From NCBI GenBank assembly GCA_029817715.1, contig JARUPY010000089.1, positions 806,001-870,000 on the forward strand: DNA of 64,000 nt. The letters run 5' to 3'. The stretch's first letter is position 1. The number at the start of each line of letters is the position of its first letter. This document shows positions 1-10,137 of the stretch, in pieces. The notes under the pieces are model-generated. The model worked only from the letters and a program-made list of their open reading frames with translations. It made no database searches and had not been told where the DNA came from. A program made the position numbers and the translations under genes. The stretch is from Melastoma dodecandrum. Lineage: Eukaryota > Streptophyta > Magnoliopsida > Myrtales > Melastomataceae.

Positions 1-2859
1 ACCCGTATGTTGAGACGGGGTCCTTGAATCAACAGACCTTCGAGACATCTCTTCTACTAGTGGAGGTGCGCTTGCAACCTCTGGTCGAGAGACTATTACG
101 TCTTCTCCTACGTCACTAGCTCTTGAAGAAACTTCAGAGGGCGCTCTATTGAGCGGCTCTCTCAGGAGTGGCATCCTCACAGGCAAAAGCCTGTCAGTTC
201 TTTCGCTAAACATAGGCAGATGCCTATCGGCTCTAAAACTGTCTCTGGACGGTTCACCCAACATTAAAGTAATCTCGTTACCTCTTTGTCGGATATTGGC
301 CGCACTAATCGGCCTAGAGCTACTACCTGGTTCAGTCATAACCCAGTTTCTTGGCCAGGTTAACTCTAATGGGTTTACCTCTCGCCTATGAAACTGTTGG
401 TGGTTATTATGACCTTCTTCGAACAACTCAGTAAGTCTTGAGATGTTCCTCACACCAGCACTAGTTGTATTTACCAATCGGTAAATCACTCTAGTGTGAT
501 ACGCCAAAAACTTGGCCTGAGAATTCATTCTATCCATATTCATTGATTTGATCCTTAAGGTCAATGAATTTCCCAAACAGCGATCGTTCAGGGCCATCAT
601 GAAATTTGGATGGACCTGGAACCATACAGGGCCATGCGCTAGATTGGCCTGTATTCCTGATATCAGCTGATCTCTAAACTCTCGCCAACGTTTATCAATC
701 ACTGCTGCTACCACAGGACTATCCGCTGGTAAATGAAACAGCGGGATTAATCCTACTTGGATTAACCCAATGTGTATATAGTTATATACACCTCTCGCAC
801 GTTGCATGGTTTCCCTAATGCGTTGTACGTTGAGTAGTGGGATATCCAAAGTCTCAAGTTCCGTACTTGTCACTTGAGCCGTTGCTTCTGTTTGTGAGAT
901 GTCTATTATCGATCTAAAATTAAATCTCGATACGTTATAGACTTCCCTCACATTAACGTTAGGCAACCTCCATTCCAGTACTGACTGGGATGGATCTTCG
1001 TACTGGTGAGTTTCCTCCAGTACTTGATTTGTCGTTTCCAAAGGAACCAACTCATCACCATCTCCTTCCCTTTCTGCTCTCATCATGAACAGATGTTCGG
1101 TCCAGAGATCAGAATCATCATCTGAGTCTGTATCGTAATTTGATACTACCTCGTAAATTGATTCTACTTCCGAGTCTAAGTCGGAAATCTCTTGCTCATC
1201 TATGGGTTCGTAAGCAAGGACTTCTTCTTCATAACTCCTGTCATCCAGGAAGACCATACGGAGTCTTTCTCTCCTTTGGTTCTTCTTTGGACAACTATCC
1301 GCTTTGTGGTCTTTTGATCCACAAAACCAGCAGCAATTACAACTGCTCAAAGGTTTCCCTTTAGGACACTTAGGTTCTCTGCCATGCTTGCGCTTGAAGG
1401 CATCGATCCTATCTTTATCCTTTAGGTTATCCCTTCTCCTTACAAACCTTCTCGGCTTGTAATCAGGACCTCCTTTCTGCTTTCGCTGAAAGTCCTTGGG
1501 CCAAACTTTTCTCTTGTTGTACCCAACGAACTTCCTTGTTTTACGAGGAAAGTTCCTTCTCTTTAGAGAATCACCGAATGTACTGCGAGTTTCGCATCCG
1601 TACCTTCCCGGTACATACTCTATCTGAGAACAACAGCTTTTGTTCAGGTAAGGTAGCTTCTTAGCTGCCTCTTTTACCTGAAGCTCAGTACACGCCTTCC
1701 TCATCGCATACTTAACCGCCTGAATTTTTCCTCCGAGTCCGGAGACAATCTTCTCTTCACTCAGAAGTAATTCATAGGCCTTTTGCGCAACTTCCGGCCA
1801 GGGTTCAGGAAGTTTAGCAAAAAAGGTTCCCAATATGAACTGTTGAGAGACTACATCCAGATTATAATAATACTTCTGGAATTCACATACGTAGCTATCA
1901 AACCAGCACATATCGCAGATCTGTAGTTTAACCAGAGCAGTTAATGACTGCTCTTTTTCCACAGTCTCAGTGGATAACGAAAAACCACAGAACTCACGTT
2001 TCAGGGCATCAGCGATTATTGCCAATACTCCGTCAACCGTCAGCGCTTGATCTATCTTTTCTTTGATGTCTGTATGAGCCACCAAAGATTTCCAATATTT
2101 CTGCGCTGTTCCCATGAGGGCTGCCACACATAATTCATAGACAGATCCAGGGGATAATATTCCTGCAGACGCAGTCATTCGAATAAGTGATAACCACTCA
2201 TCTATCTTTTCAGATACATGCTTTTCACAATCTATGTCCAGAAAAGCACCAGGGGTAATTATAGGCTTTAAAACATTATCCCTAGGGACAAACTCTTGTT
2301 TAGTCCTATGTGGATAATCGGGCTTATAAATTTCCCTCTTCGCAGTTACCAGTTCATTAAACGTTCTGTTATCTAAATGAACCGGAGCATCTTCTGCCAG
2401 ACCTAAGGCTTTCCTTAAGTCTTTTGCCAATTCTCCACTTTGAGAATTCAAGTTTGCACTTCGCTTTTGTGTATCTAAAATGAAAGGAGCCACTGACTCC
2501 TTATACATTTCTTCTACACTTTTGCCTTGATTCTGTTTGGAATTTCTTCCTCCCAGATTCAATCTTTCGACTGGTTTTCCTGTTGTACTTTCCAGTCCAG
2601 AGGTCGCCTCGGCTTCAGGCCTCTTTAAACCTCTTTCCCTGTCCAGAGCGTCTAGTATGTTATTAACATAAGCGCCTACTTCCCTTGCCATTTGGTTTCG
2701 GCTTTCTAGACTTTCTGTACTCCCCTGAATGGCTAGCTGTGTTAGAGCATCATTTATACTCTTGCTCATTCCAAAGGGAGACAATCTAGACTCTGGAACG
2801 AACTCCAATCGAGATGGAGTCCCGGAAGGATTTCCAGAAGATTTTCCTTCTCCAGCCAT
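1..2859 (-). CDS. Endogenous pararetrovirus copy A: capsid-movement protein ORF (partial, runs off left edge)
   Basis: A single minus-strand frame is open from an ATG at 2859 to the window edge, about 953 codons with no stop. The N-terminal ~520 residues look like a caulimovirid capsid region: a mixed-charge region, then a Lys/Arg-rich stretch, then a CCHC zinc knuckle (CX2CX4HX4C) at about 1291-1332. An acidic linker follows. Next, at about 430-1000, comes a 30K-superfamily movement protein with the recognisable core around the hydrophobic IHIGLIQVG segment and the GPVWF motif. A Ser/Arg-rich tail continues to the edge, so protease, reverse transcriptase and RNase H would lie further left, outside the window. 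Copy B at 48.29-51.06 kb is a close but broken relative. Seen: the open frame, knuckle and MP motifs. Known: capsid upstream of MP occurs in cavemovirus/solendovirus-like members. Inferred: a relatively young or preserved insertion. Genus assignment is uncertain. Confidence 0.85.
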   Translation of the reverse strand, partial: MAGEGKSSGNPSGTPSRLEFVPESRLSPFGMSKSINDALTQLAIQGSTESLESRNQMAREVGAYVNNILDALDRERGLKRPEAEATSGLESTTGKPVERLNLGGRNSKQNQGKSVEEMYKESVAPFILDTQKRSANLNSQSGELAKDLRKALGLAEDAPVHLDNRTFNELVTAKREIYKPDYPHRTKQEFVPRDNVLKPIITPGAFLDIDCEKHVSEKIDEWLSLIRMTASAGILSPGSVYELCVAALMGTAQKYWKSLVAHTDIKEKIDQALTVDGVLAIIADALKREFCGFSLSTETVEKEQSLTALVKLQICDMCWFDSYVCEFQKYYYNLDVVSQQFILGTFFAKLPEPWPEVAQKAYELLLSEEKIVSGLGGKIQAVKYAMRKACTELQVKEAAKKLPYLNKSCCSQIEYVPGRYGCETRSTFGDSLKRRNFPRKTRKFVGYNKRKVWPKDFQRKQKGGPDYKPRRFVRRRDNLKDKDRIDAFKRKHGREPKCPKGKPLSSCNCCWFCGSKDHKADSCPKKNQRRERLRMVFLDDRSYEEEVLAYEPIDEQEISDLDSEVESIYEVVSNYDTDSDDDSDLWTEHLFMMRAEREGDGDELVPLETTNQVLEETHQYEDPSQSVLEWRLPNVNVREVYNVSRFNFRSIIDISQTEATAQVTSTELETLDIPLLNVQRIRETMQRARGVYNYIHIGLIQVGLIPLFHLPADSPVVAAVIDKRWREFRDQLISGIQANLAHGPVWFQVHPNFMMALNDRCLGNSLTLRIKSMNMDRMNSQAKFLAYHTRVIYRLVNTTSAGVRNISRLTELFEEGHNNHQQFHRREVNPLELTWPRNWVMTEPGSSSRPISAANIRQRGNEITLMLGEPSRDSFRADRHLPMFSERTDRLLPVRMPLLREPLNRAPSEVSSRASDVGEDVIVSRPEVASAPPLVEEMSRRSVDSRTPSQHTG

Positions 2860-3549
2860 TTCGAGGACCTTTTTGTAATTTTCAAAAGTTGAGGACTAAA
2901 TTTTTATTTTTCATCAAGTCGGAGTTTGCTACTATTTTAAAAGTTTAGGATACCAAATGATATTTCTAAACTTTTGGACTGAATTGTCAGAATTTTCAAA
3001 CTTCAGGCTATATTTGTTTTAGAGGCCTAAAAAAAAATTACTTCGGAAAATAAAGATATAAAGTAAAACGGTAAGATAAGTATACACTGCGTGTTGAGGA
3101 GGAAACGGGGGGCCAAAGCCCAAGGAGTACAGAGGGAGGGGGAGGGACAGAAGTCTTCCACCAATCCCTCTCTCCAACTTTTACGTCAAACCAAATCCCA
3201 TTTACCCAATTCCCGAAATAGACTAAATTTACTGGCAATTCGTCTCCGTCCCCTTGCCCAGAACAAAACTCTTCTCAATCGGCCCGTCAAGAAAGATCTC
3301 GCTTTCCCCATCAGCTTGCTTTCGCCTCCTCCCTCCTACACACAGCCTTGGCTCCTTACGCCTGCAGATCCCCATCCTGTTACATGCTAATCTCTATCCA
3401 GTTTGGATCTTTCCCCCATGATATACGCCCCGATCCTTCCAAACTCAGCTCTCGTGCGCTCTGTCCGAGGTCTTGTCTGGGTTCCGGATCCGTGCGGCTG
3501 TGGATCTCTTGTTTGGCTTTAAGTTTGTTTTAGCCTTTCTGTGGATGCA
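2860..3549. other. Pararetrovirus leader remnant and GFT1 upstream region
   Basis: The first ~130 bases next to the copy A start codon are AT-rich and resemble the sequence just beyond the copy B start (51063-51110), so element sequence continues a little past the ORF. I did not find a tRNA-Met primer-binding site here. From about 3090 the base composition changes to CT-rich, GC-richer sequence typical of a plant 5' UTR leading to the GFT1 ATG at 3550. The virus/host junction probably lies near 3000-3060. Short open frames here have no recognisable product. Confidence 0.5.
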
Positions 3550-4584
3550 ATGGCATCGATTCGGTATGATTCTTCCAAGCCGCCGTACTACACCACGAGC
3601 AGTCTCATGGTGGGTTATGCCCTTTCCTCGAGCTTGCTCGCCGTTATCAACAAGTACGCCGTCACCAAATTCAACTACCCGGGGCTGTTAACAGCCCTCC
3701 AGTACTTGACTTCTGCGGCCGGTGTCTGGGCCATTGGGAAGTTCGGCTTCTTGCATCACGACCCATTTGTCGTCGAGACCGCCAAGAAGTTCTCCCCTGC
3801 TGCCCTGGTGTTCTTCCTTGCGATTTTCACCAACACCAATCTCCTGCGCCACGCCAATGTGGACACCTTCATCGTGTTCAGATCTCTGACACCTCTGCTG
3901 GTTGCCATCGCGGATACCACATTTAGGAAGCAGCCGTGCCCCTCGAAGATGACTTTCGCTTCCCTTCTTGTTATCCTCGGCAGTGCCATTGGGTATGTGG
4001 CGACGGATTCCGCCTTCACTCTGACTGCATATTCCTGGGCTTTAGCTTATCTGATCACCATTACCACTGAGATGGTGTATATCAAGCACATGGTTATGAA
4101 TCTGGGATTGAACACTTGGGGTTTCGTCTTGTATAACAACTTGCTTTCTCTGATGTTGTCTCCAATATTCTGGGTTATAACGGGAGAGTACAGTGAAGTA
4201 TTTGCTGCCCTGGGATCCGATGCAGAAAAATGGTTCTACTTTGATGCATTTGTTGCTGTGTCTTTGTCTTGCGTGTTTGGCCTACTGATTAGTTTCTTCG
4301 GGTTTGCGGCAAGAAAGGCGATTTCTGCGACAGCATTCACTGTGACAGGCGTCGTCAATAAGTTCTTGACCGTTGTGATCAACGTGATGATTTGGGAGAA
4401 GCATGCTAGCCCCTTCGGAATTGTTTGTCTCTGCTTCACTATCGTTGGAGGAGTGATATATCAGCAGTCGGTGACTGGACCGAGCAATCCGGTTCAGCGT
4501 GAAGCAATTCTGCCTAGGCAAGCAGAGAGCAGCGTTGTCGGGAATGACTACGAAGAGGATGGACATGGAAAAGCTATTGTATGA
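3550..4584 (+). CDS. GFT1: GDP-fucose transporter (GONST4/GFT1 type), Golgi
   Basis: This intronless frame of 344 aa encodes a nucleotide-sugar transporter of the drug/metabolite (EamA/TPT) superfamily. It carries about ten hydrophobic segments and ends in a short polar tail. It closely resembles Arabidopsis GONST4/GFT1 through the conserved blocks SSLLAVINK, FNYPGLLTALQYLT, FTNTNLLRHANVDTFIVFRS, TEMVYIKHMV and SATAFTVTGVVNKF. The known role of that family member is importing GDP-L-fucose into the Golgi lumen for fucosylation of xyloglucan, pectin and N-glycans. I use the ATG at 3550 (MASIRYDSSK); an in-frame GTG nine bases earlier is not a likely plant start. Length matches the family (about 341 aa). 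The gene is divergent from the pararetrovirus copy, whose ORF starts about 690 bp upstream. The 3' UTR probably ends within about 300 bp of the stop. Confidence 0.93.
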   Translation: MASIRYDSSKPPYYTTSSLMVGYALSSSLLAVINKYAVTKFNYPGLLTALQYLTSAAGVWAIGKFGFLHHDPFVVETAKKFSPAALVFFLAIFTNTNLLRHANVDTFIVFRSLTPLLVAIADTTFRKQPCPSKMTFASLLVILGSAIGYVATDSAFTLTAYSWALAYLITITTEMVYIKHMVMNLGLNTWGFVLYNNLLSLMLSPIFWVITGEYSEVFAALGSDAEKWFYFDAFVAVSLSCVFGLLISFFGFAARKAISATAFTVTGVVNKFLTVVINVMIWEKHASPFGIVCLCFTIVGGVIYQQSVTGPSNPVQREAILPRQAESSVVGNDYEEDGHGKAIV

Positions 4585-5313
4585 GATAATATGTAAGGTC
4601 TTTATCACTTTTACATTGCTTACAACAGGAAATAGTGGTCATTTTCCTGCACATGAGGACTTCTTTAATAGCAATGCGACATTTGGTAATCATCATGATT
4701 CCATTATTTTGAAATTGAAATAGATGTATTTGATCAAGGATGCCTTTGGCTTTCCATGCGATGCTTCAGTTCTCATTAGACAGCTCCTATGATATATAGG
4801 GCACTTGGCATCATACTGCCTTTTTTCTGCAGCTTGATTATTTTGCTTCGTATTAAGACAGAATCGTTGAAGTATGTTACAATTCTATCGAACTTGATAT
4901 TCAAACATTGATCAAAACCAGTTGGTCTGATTTCCGAAGATGTAAGCTCCCATTGTGTCTATCTGGTAATTTTTTTTTTCCAATGGATTCATCTCGGTTA
5001 TAGCAGCTGCTGTTTCGTTTTGTTCCTTCTGACATCTGAGTTCAGTTTTATGCCTTGGCCCTGGCGGGGCAAGATATCTTAGCATGCTAATGTCACGGCG
5101 AATATAGTCACTCAACCTGTACGCATGCACATGTTCGGGGGCTTGATTTAGCAGTCTCATTTACCAGATGAAAGCTTTGGGCGGGAGAACATGTAGCAGC
5201 CGATGTCGTGTACTCTCCTCTCCATAGTCAAACCAGTAGAGTTGGGTAGTTTGACATAATGCTGTAGTTGATGGAGGGAGATAAACAAACATTGTCAACA
5301 CCTATTGAGAAGT
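4585..5313. other. GFT1 3' region and spacer; no NudC 5' exons found
   Basis: This stretch holds the GFT1 3' UTR (T-rich, to roughly 4900) and then a spacer. I looked here for the N-terminal NudC exons that should precede the next fragment and found none. The frame leading into the first NudC exon meets a TAG at about 5311-5313 and has no ATG. Confidence 0.5.
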
Positions 5314-6644
5314 AGTCCCCGCACCCGGAATCAAACGAAATCTTCCAAAGGCTACAAGGAGGAGAAGTATTCTTGGACTCGGACACTGCAGGAAGTTACG
5401 GTGAATATCCCAGTTCCGAAGGGTACTAAAGGAAGATTTGTGGTGTGCGACATAAAGAAAAATCACTTGAAAGTTGGCCTCAAAGGTCAGCCACCAGTCA
5501 TAGAGGTAAGAATTCTCATTATTTGTCTGGTTTAATGCTCTAGCGAATGATGAGCTTGAAGAAAAGTTACAAATAACGGTGCCAAATTTGTTACCGCAGG
5601 GGGAGCTCTACCGTACTATCAAGCCTGATGATTGTTACTGGAGTTCAGGTATCTCTAACTTTCGGTTCTTAATTGGCTAGTTACTTGATAATTATACTAA
5701 TGACGGTGCGGTGAACACTATTTGATGAATTTAACATCCTTTTTCAGTAGGATGGAGAAACATGTTTACCCATGAATTAAGTACTGCTTTTCTAAAGTAT
5801 TAAAATATCATGTTTATGAATCCACAACTGTGGAGGTTTGAAGATCCCACCGAGTCGGGGTTTATTATTGGTCTCCCTAGGAGCTCATGTCTATGTGTAT
5901 TTCTGCGTGTTGCGTGCTTAATATGGCCAGATTTGTGGCATCTTTTCAACTTTGTAATAGTGGGATTCAATCCTGAATGCAGAGGATCAAAGTGTCGTAT
6001 CAGTATTGTTGACGAAACATGATCAAATGGAGTGGTGGAAATGTCTGGTGAAAGGTGGCCCAGAAATTGACACTCAGAAAGTAGAACCGGAGAACAGCAA
6101 ATTGTCTGATCTGGACCCTGAAACTCGGCAGAATGTGGAAAAGATGATGGTATTGATCTGCTATGATTTCCTGCTCTTTTTTCCCTTTTCTTCTTTTTTG
6201 GTTTTGGGGGTGAGGGATGGGGTTGCATCTCCCATGCGTATATAAATGTGGGTAGGTTCATGATGTTGATGTCGATGCGCCAAAGGCATTTTGGAATGAA
6301 ATGGTTTTTGATATTTCACGATAAGTCAGTGCCCGAGTCTGTCTGTCCTCTTGTCCCTAACTATCTTGGCCTTTGAACGGGATGCCATATGGTTTCAACC
6401 AACTCATGTTTATGTCTTTGGATGAATGTACAATTTGACCACAGACAAAAGGCAATGGGTCTTCCCACGAGCGACGAGATGCAGAAGCAGGAAATCCTGA
6501 AGAAGTTCATGGCAGAGGTAGGCTTGCAGTGTCATCCTCATTCCTTAACATTCTGACTGCAGTGCCTTTGGTTGGCTAACTCATCACAACTTGTTAACTC
6601 CGCAGCATCCGGGGATGGACTTCCCGAGGGCAAAGATATCGTGA
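5314..6644 (+). pseudogene. NudC/BOBBER-type p23 co-chaperone, 5'-truncated fragment
   Basis: The C-terminal half of a plant NudC-domain protein (BOBBER1-like) is spread over five exons: about 5314-5505, 5600-5648, 5983-6149, an exon ending near 6515, and 6606-6644. The CS/p23 domain is clear ([54 protein letters not shown]), as is the conserved tail ([34 protein letters not shown]) ending at TGA 6642-6644. Known: BOBBER proteins are HSP90-related chaperones needed for development and thermotolerance, about 300 aa long. Here the N-terminal ~130-150 residues, including any start codon, are missing. The acceptor expected before the exon encoding FDHRQKAMG reads AA (6432-6433) instead of AG. The nearest true AG (6443-6444) would shift the frame. 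It is therefore probably a decaying gene; an assembly error is the alternative. Confidence 0.8.
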
Positions 6645-6895
6645 AACAGCGGCATCTTGAAAGTCGAAAGTCCTCTGCTTTGCCCCTATGTCATTTGGGT
6701 TTTGACACAATGTAGTTTGGATGGTGCAAGCTCCGTGTTTCTTGCTGTGACTTTGCTGGGAATTTACTGAAATGTTCTGAAATGTTCTTACAAGATAGAC
6801 TGTGCCTCTTGTGCATGTGTCCTTTGTTGCCCCAACCATTAGCTAATTTGTGTCAACATTGTTTGAGCATAGCTCTGTACTTTTATTCATGTCAG

Positions 6896-9772
6896 ATGTC
6901 AAATGGCAGTCCATCAAGAATGCTATGGAGCAAGAAATGTACGTGATTTCACATCCTGGGTTTGTAAAGTTTGCGAAACACCTGATGTTAAGAGGGAGTG
7001 CTGTCTTTGTCCCGTTAAAGGTACTTGTGGAGTTTGTCGTATACATTTTACCGTCTTCATTATTTACTTGCATAAAGCACCATAGCTCTCCCATTGTATT
7101 TAGTAATCGATAACTTAAGTATGATAACACATTTGTATGGTTCGCGAACTACCCATTTAAGAAATGTCCTTGAGCCAAATTTCATTTCCGCCGGCAGAGT
7201 CTCCCCCAGATATTCTAGATCAATTGCTTTGGGTGGTAACTGTCTTCATGATATACCAGATCTATTAAAGTTAGATTTCCATTATCCGGTGGCGCTCTAA
7301 AGCCAACAGATGTGGAGACACTCTGGGTTCATGTTACATGTGCTTGGTTTAGACCTGAAGTTGCATTTGCAAGTGATGAAAAGATGGAACCTGCTGTTGG
7401 CATCCTGAGCATTCCTTCAAATGCTTTTGTGAAGGTTGGTTGTTTATCATAATTTGTCGTGGAGCGTTAACAAAGACTTATATTGCTCATCATGTCTTCT
7501 CACACAACTCGATGTCTTAAAGCTTGTGGTTATAATTGTGATCAAATAGTAAATATTTGGCATTATCTATTATGCACGTAACTTGACAGCACCTTCATTT
7601 CTTGTATCTTTTCATGCATTTGGTTTTCAGATATGTGTACTTTGTAATCAAATTCAAGGTGCCTGTACACAATGTTGTAAGTGTACTACATATTACCATG
7701 CGATGTGTGCGTCAAGAGCTGGCTACCGCATGGAGGTGAGTCATCACTGCTGTTCTTACCTAGATTGTCTGATTTCTGGTATTAGTGATGATGGGAAGAG
7801 TACTGATTTGAAGGGCATGAGTTTACCTCTGACAATTAAAGATTTACCATCAAACTGCATTCTAACCATTTAATATGCAGTTGCATTGCTTGGTGAAAAA
7901 TGGGAAGCAGATAACAAGGATGATTTCTTATTGTGCTTATCACAGGTGTAATGTTGACCTTTGCAGCAAATCTATATACTGGAATGACTACTTTAGAAAC
8001 AATGTACATCATCAGACACCAGTCCATTGATTTCCTTGCCATTCTCTATGTTATTTCAGGGCCCCAAATCCTGATACTGTTCTTATGATACAGACTCCTC
8101 AAGGAGTAATCACAACAAAAAGCCCCACACAAACAAAAAAGAAGGCAGGTTCAAGGCTAATTTCACCCATTCGCTCAACATTTGAAGATATTCTAGCCAA
8201 AGAGATCCCCGAAGATGACCCATTTTCTGACGCAAGGTGTCGGGTTTATAGAAGACCTAAAAATAACAAGACGGTACATGATTTGAACTTGTTTTGTGGG
8301 ATTGGATTACCTTGTTTGTTGATTTTTGTTGGAACATCTTCGAAAAGGTGTTTTTCATGCTTCAGGACGACGTGATACATCCCGCAATCCGACAGGGTTG
8401 TTTGCATAAATTTGGTAGTTATATGTGGTTGTTGTTTAGATGGATCAATGAAATTATCAGCAGATCAATCGATCATTTTGGAGAATTTCGGTTAATTATG
8501 TATTTATTGAATACAGAAATTTCTGCTCTGGAATGCCATGTTTGTTTCCTCATTCATGCCCCTGATTATTCCTGAAGTCAGTTCTTTCTATTTGTCAGAG
8601 ATATGACGGAGAATCGCATCCTCATCGGGTCAGAGGGCCTTTGCGTCACCCCCTGTCCATTATTGACAATTTGAATGGATTCAGACTAACGTCCTGTTGA
8701 TTCAACTTTTTCACCTTATGTGGATGTTACACTTTTGGTTACAGGTTGTAGAAGAGCTCAAATCATTTTGTTCATTCAGCGAGCGGCTTCAGTACTTGCA
8801 GGTCATTCTCTTCTGAAATCTCGTGTTAATTCGACTCTAAAAGTGGGGCTTCATCTGTCTTTTTTGTTCATTACTCGTGTGACCCTATATTTCTCAGAGA
8901 ATGGAACGTTGTAGAGTTTGCTTCGGTAGATCTGGGATACATGGTTGGGGACTATTTTCTCAACTAAACATTCAAGAAGGAGAGATGGTAACTGCTACTC
9001 AATTTTTTCATCCTTTGTATGAAGATTACCCCAATTAAGTAATTCATGCTCCCTCCAGGTTATTGAATATCGAGGGGAACAAGTGAGACGGTGCGTGGTA
9101 GATTTATGGGAGGCACGGTATCGGAGAGAAGGGAAAGACTGCTATGTGAGTATCCGTGCTTCTTAATTTCCTGACTTCTCATAACCTACATAACAAAAGG
9201 GTTAAAATTAATTTGTAACATTATATCCGTATTTCAAAGGACCGCTCTTCAATTCTACAACTGTTCTTCGCAGCTCTTTAAGATCAGTGAGGATGTTGTG
9301 GTAGATGCAACAGATAAGGGAAACATCGCACGTCTCATCAATCATTTGGTGAGTCTGAATTTCAGGTTTCTTGTTTTTAATTTGTGTTTAGACTCGCTAG
9401 TTAAGGTGAAGCATTGAAATCGTCAGAGAATTTTATAACCTTCTAGTCATGCCCTGAAGTAAAAATGATGTTTTTCTCAATGGCAGTGTGCACCGAACTG
9501 CTATGCACGCATCATGAGTGTTGGCAACGATGAGAGTCGCATTGTACTCATCGCCAAGACTACCATAGAAACTGGAGACGAACTAACGTATCTCGACAGC
9601 CTTGGACTTTTTGCACAGCCAACAATTTTCACATCCAATTCCACATCAGTTAACTGATCACAACTTCTTGTTCTTTCACAGGTACGACTACTTATTCGAT
9701 CCAGATGAGCCCGACGAGTTCAAGGTACCGTGTCTGTGTAAAGCTCCAAACTGCCGGAAATTCATGAACTAG
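6896..9772 (+). pseudogene. ATX3/4/5-type H3K4 methyltransferase, 5'-truncated (ePHD + SET) fragment
   Basis: Twelve exons encode only the C-terminal part of a trithorax-like ATX3/ATX4/ATX5 protein: 6896-7020, 7289-7434, 7631-7735, 7881-7945, 8060-8273, 8599-8685, 8745-8801, 8898-8987, 9059-9145, 9274-9348, 9487-9587 and 9682-9772. Visible are the end of the first PHD finger (MAVHQECYGARNVRDFTSWVC), an extended PHD (ECCLCPVK to ICVLCNQIQGACTQCCKC, YYHAMCASRAGYRME), the SET domain ([26 protein letters not shown]) and post-SET (KVPCLCKAPNCRKFMN). The PWWP, FYR and most of the first PHD are absent. The acceptor at 7287-7288 is CG, the donor after 8685 is CT, and the catalytic NHS motif reads NHL across the 9348/9487 junction. 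Known: this family deposits H3K4 methylation. These defects point to loss of function. Confidence 0.82.
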
Positions 9773-10137
9773 CAGGCGGGTCATTTGCCCATGAGATGAG
9801 CCCAGGCAAAAGTAGGCGTCACTAACCCCCATCACCCTTTGGAGGGTGGTGATCAGCTGCTGCACTCAAACCTCTTGAGATGTCTTTGAGGATTTTATTT
9901 GTTCCATTAAAAAAAAAGTAGCATCATTATATCAAAAGGTAACCCAATTTTCTCACTTTAATTCATTCGCACTAACGAATGCGGTAGAAAATCCCGTAAT
10001 TCGACTATGAAATAGACCAAGAGCCCTTTTATTCTTCTTTCTGAAGGAAGCGAAACATGATAAAAAGAACCGACGAAGTGAAATAACTAGCGACAGAAGG
10101 GTAAAAGCTAAACTGATAGAGGGGAGGAAAATTTTGT
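9773..10137. other. Convergent 3' intergenic spacer
   Basis: Only about 365 bp separate the stop codons of the ATX fragment (+) and the HIZ2-like gene (-), so the 3' UTRs are likely to abut or overlap. I see no coding or repeat signal. Confidence 0.5.

Noticed and set aside
3541..3549. Possible nine-base N-terminal extension of GFT1 starting at GTG
   Set aside because: GTG is not a normal plant start; the ATG at 3550 gives the expected family N-terminus and length.
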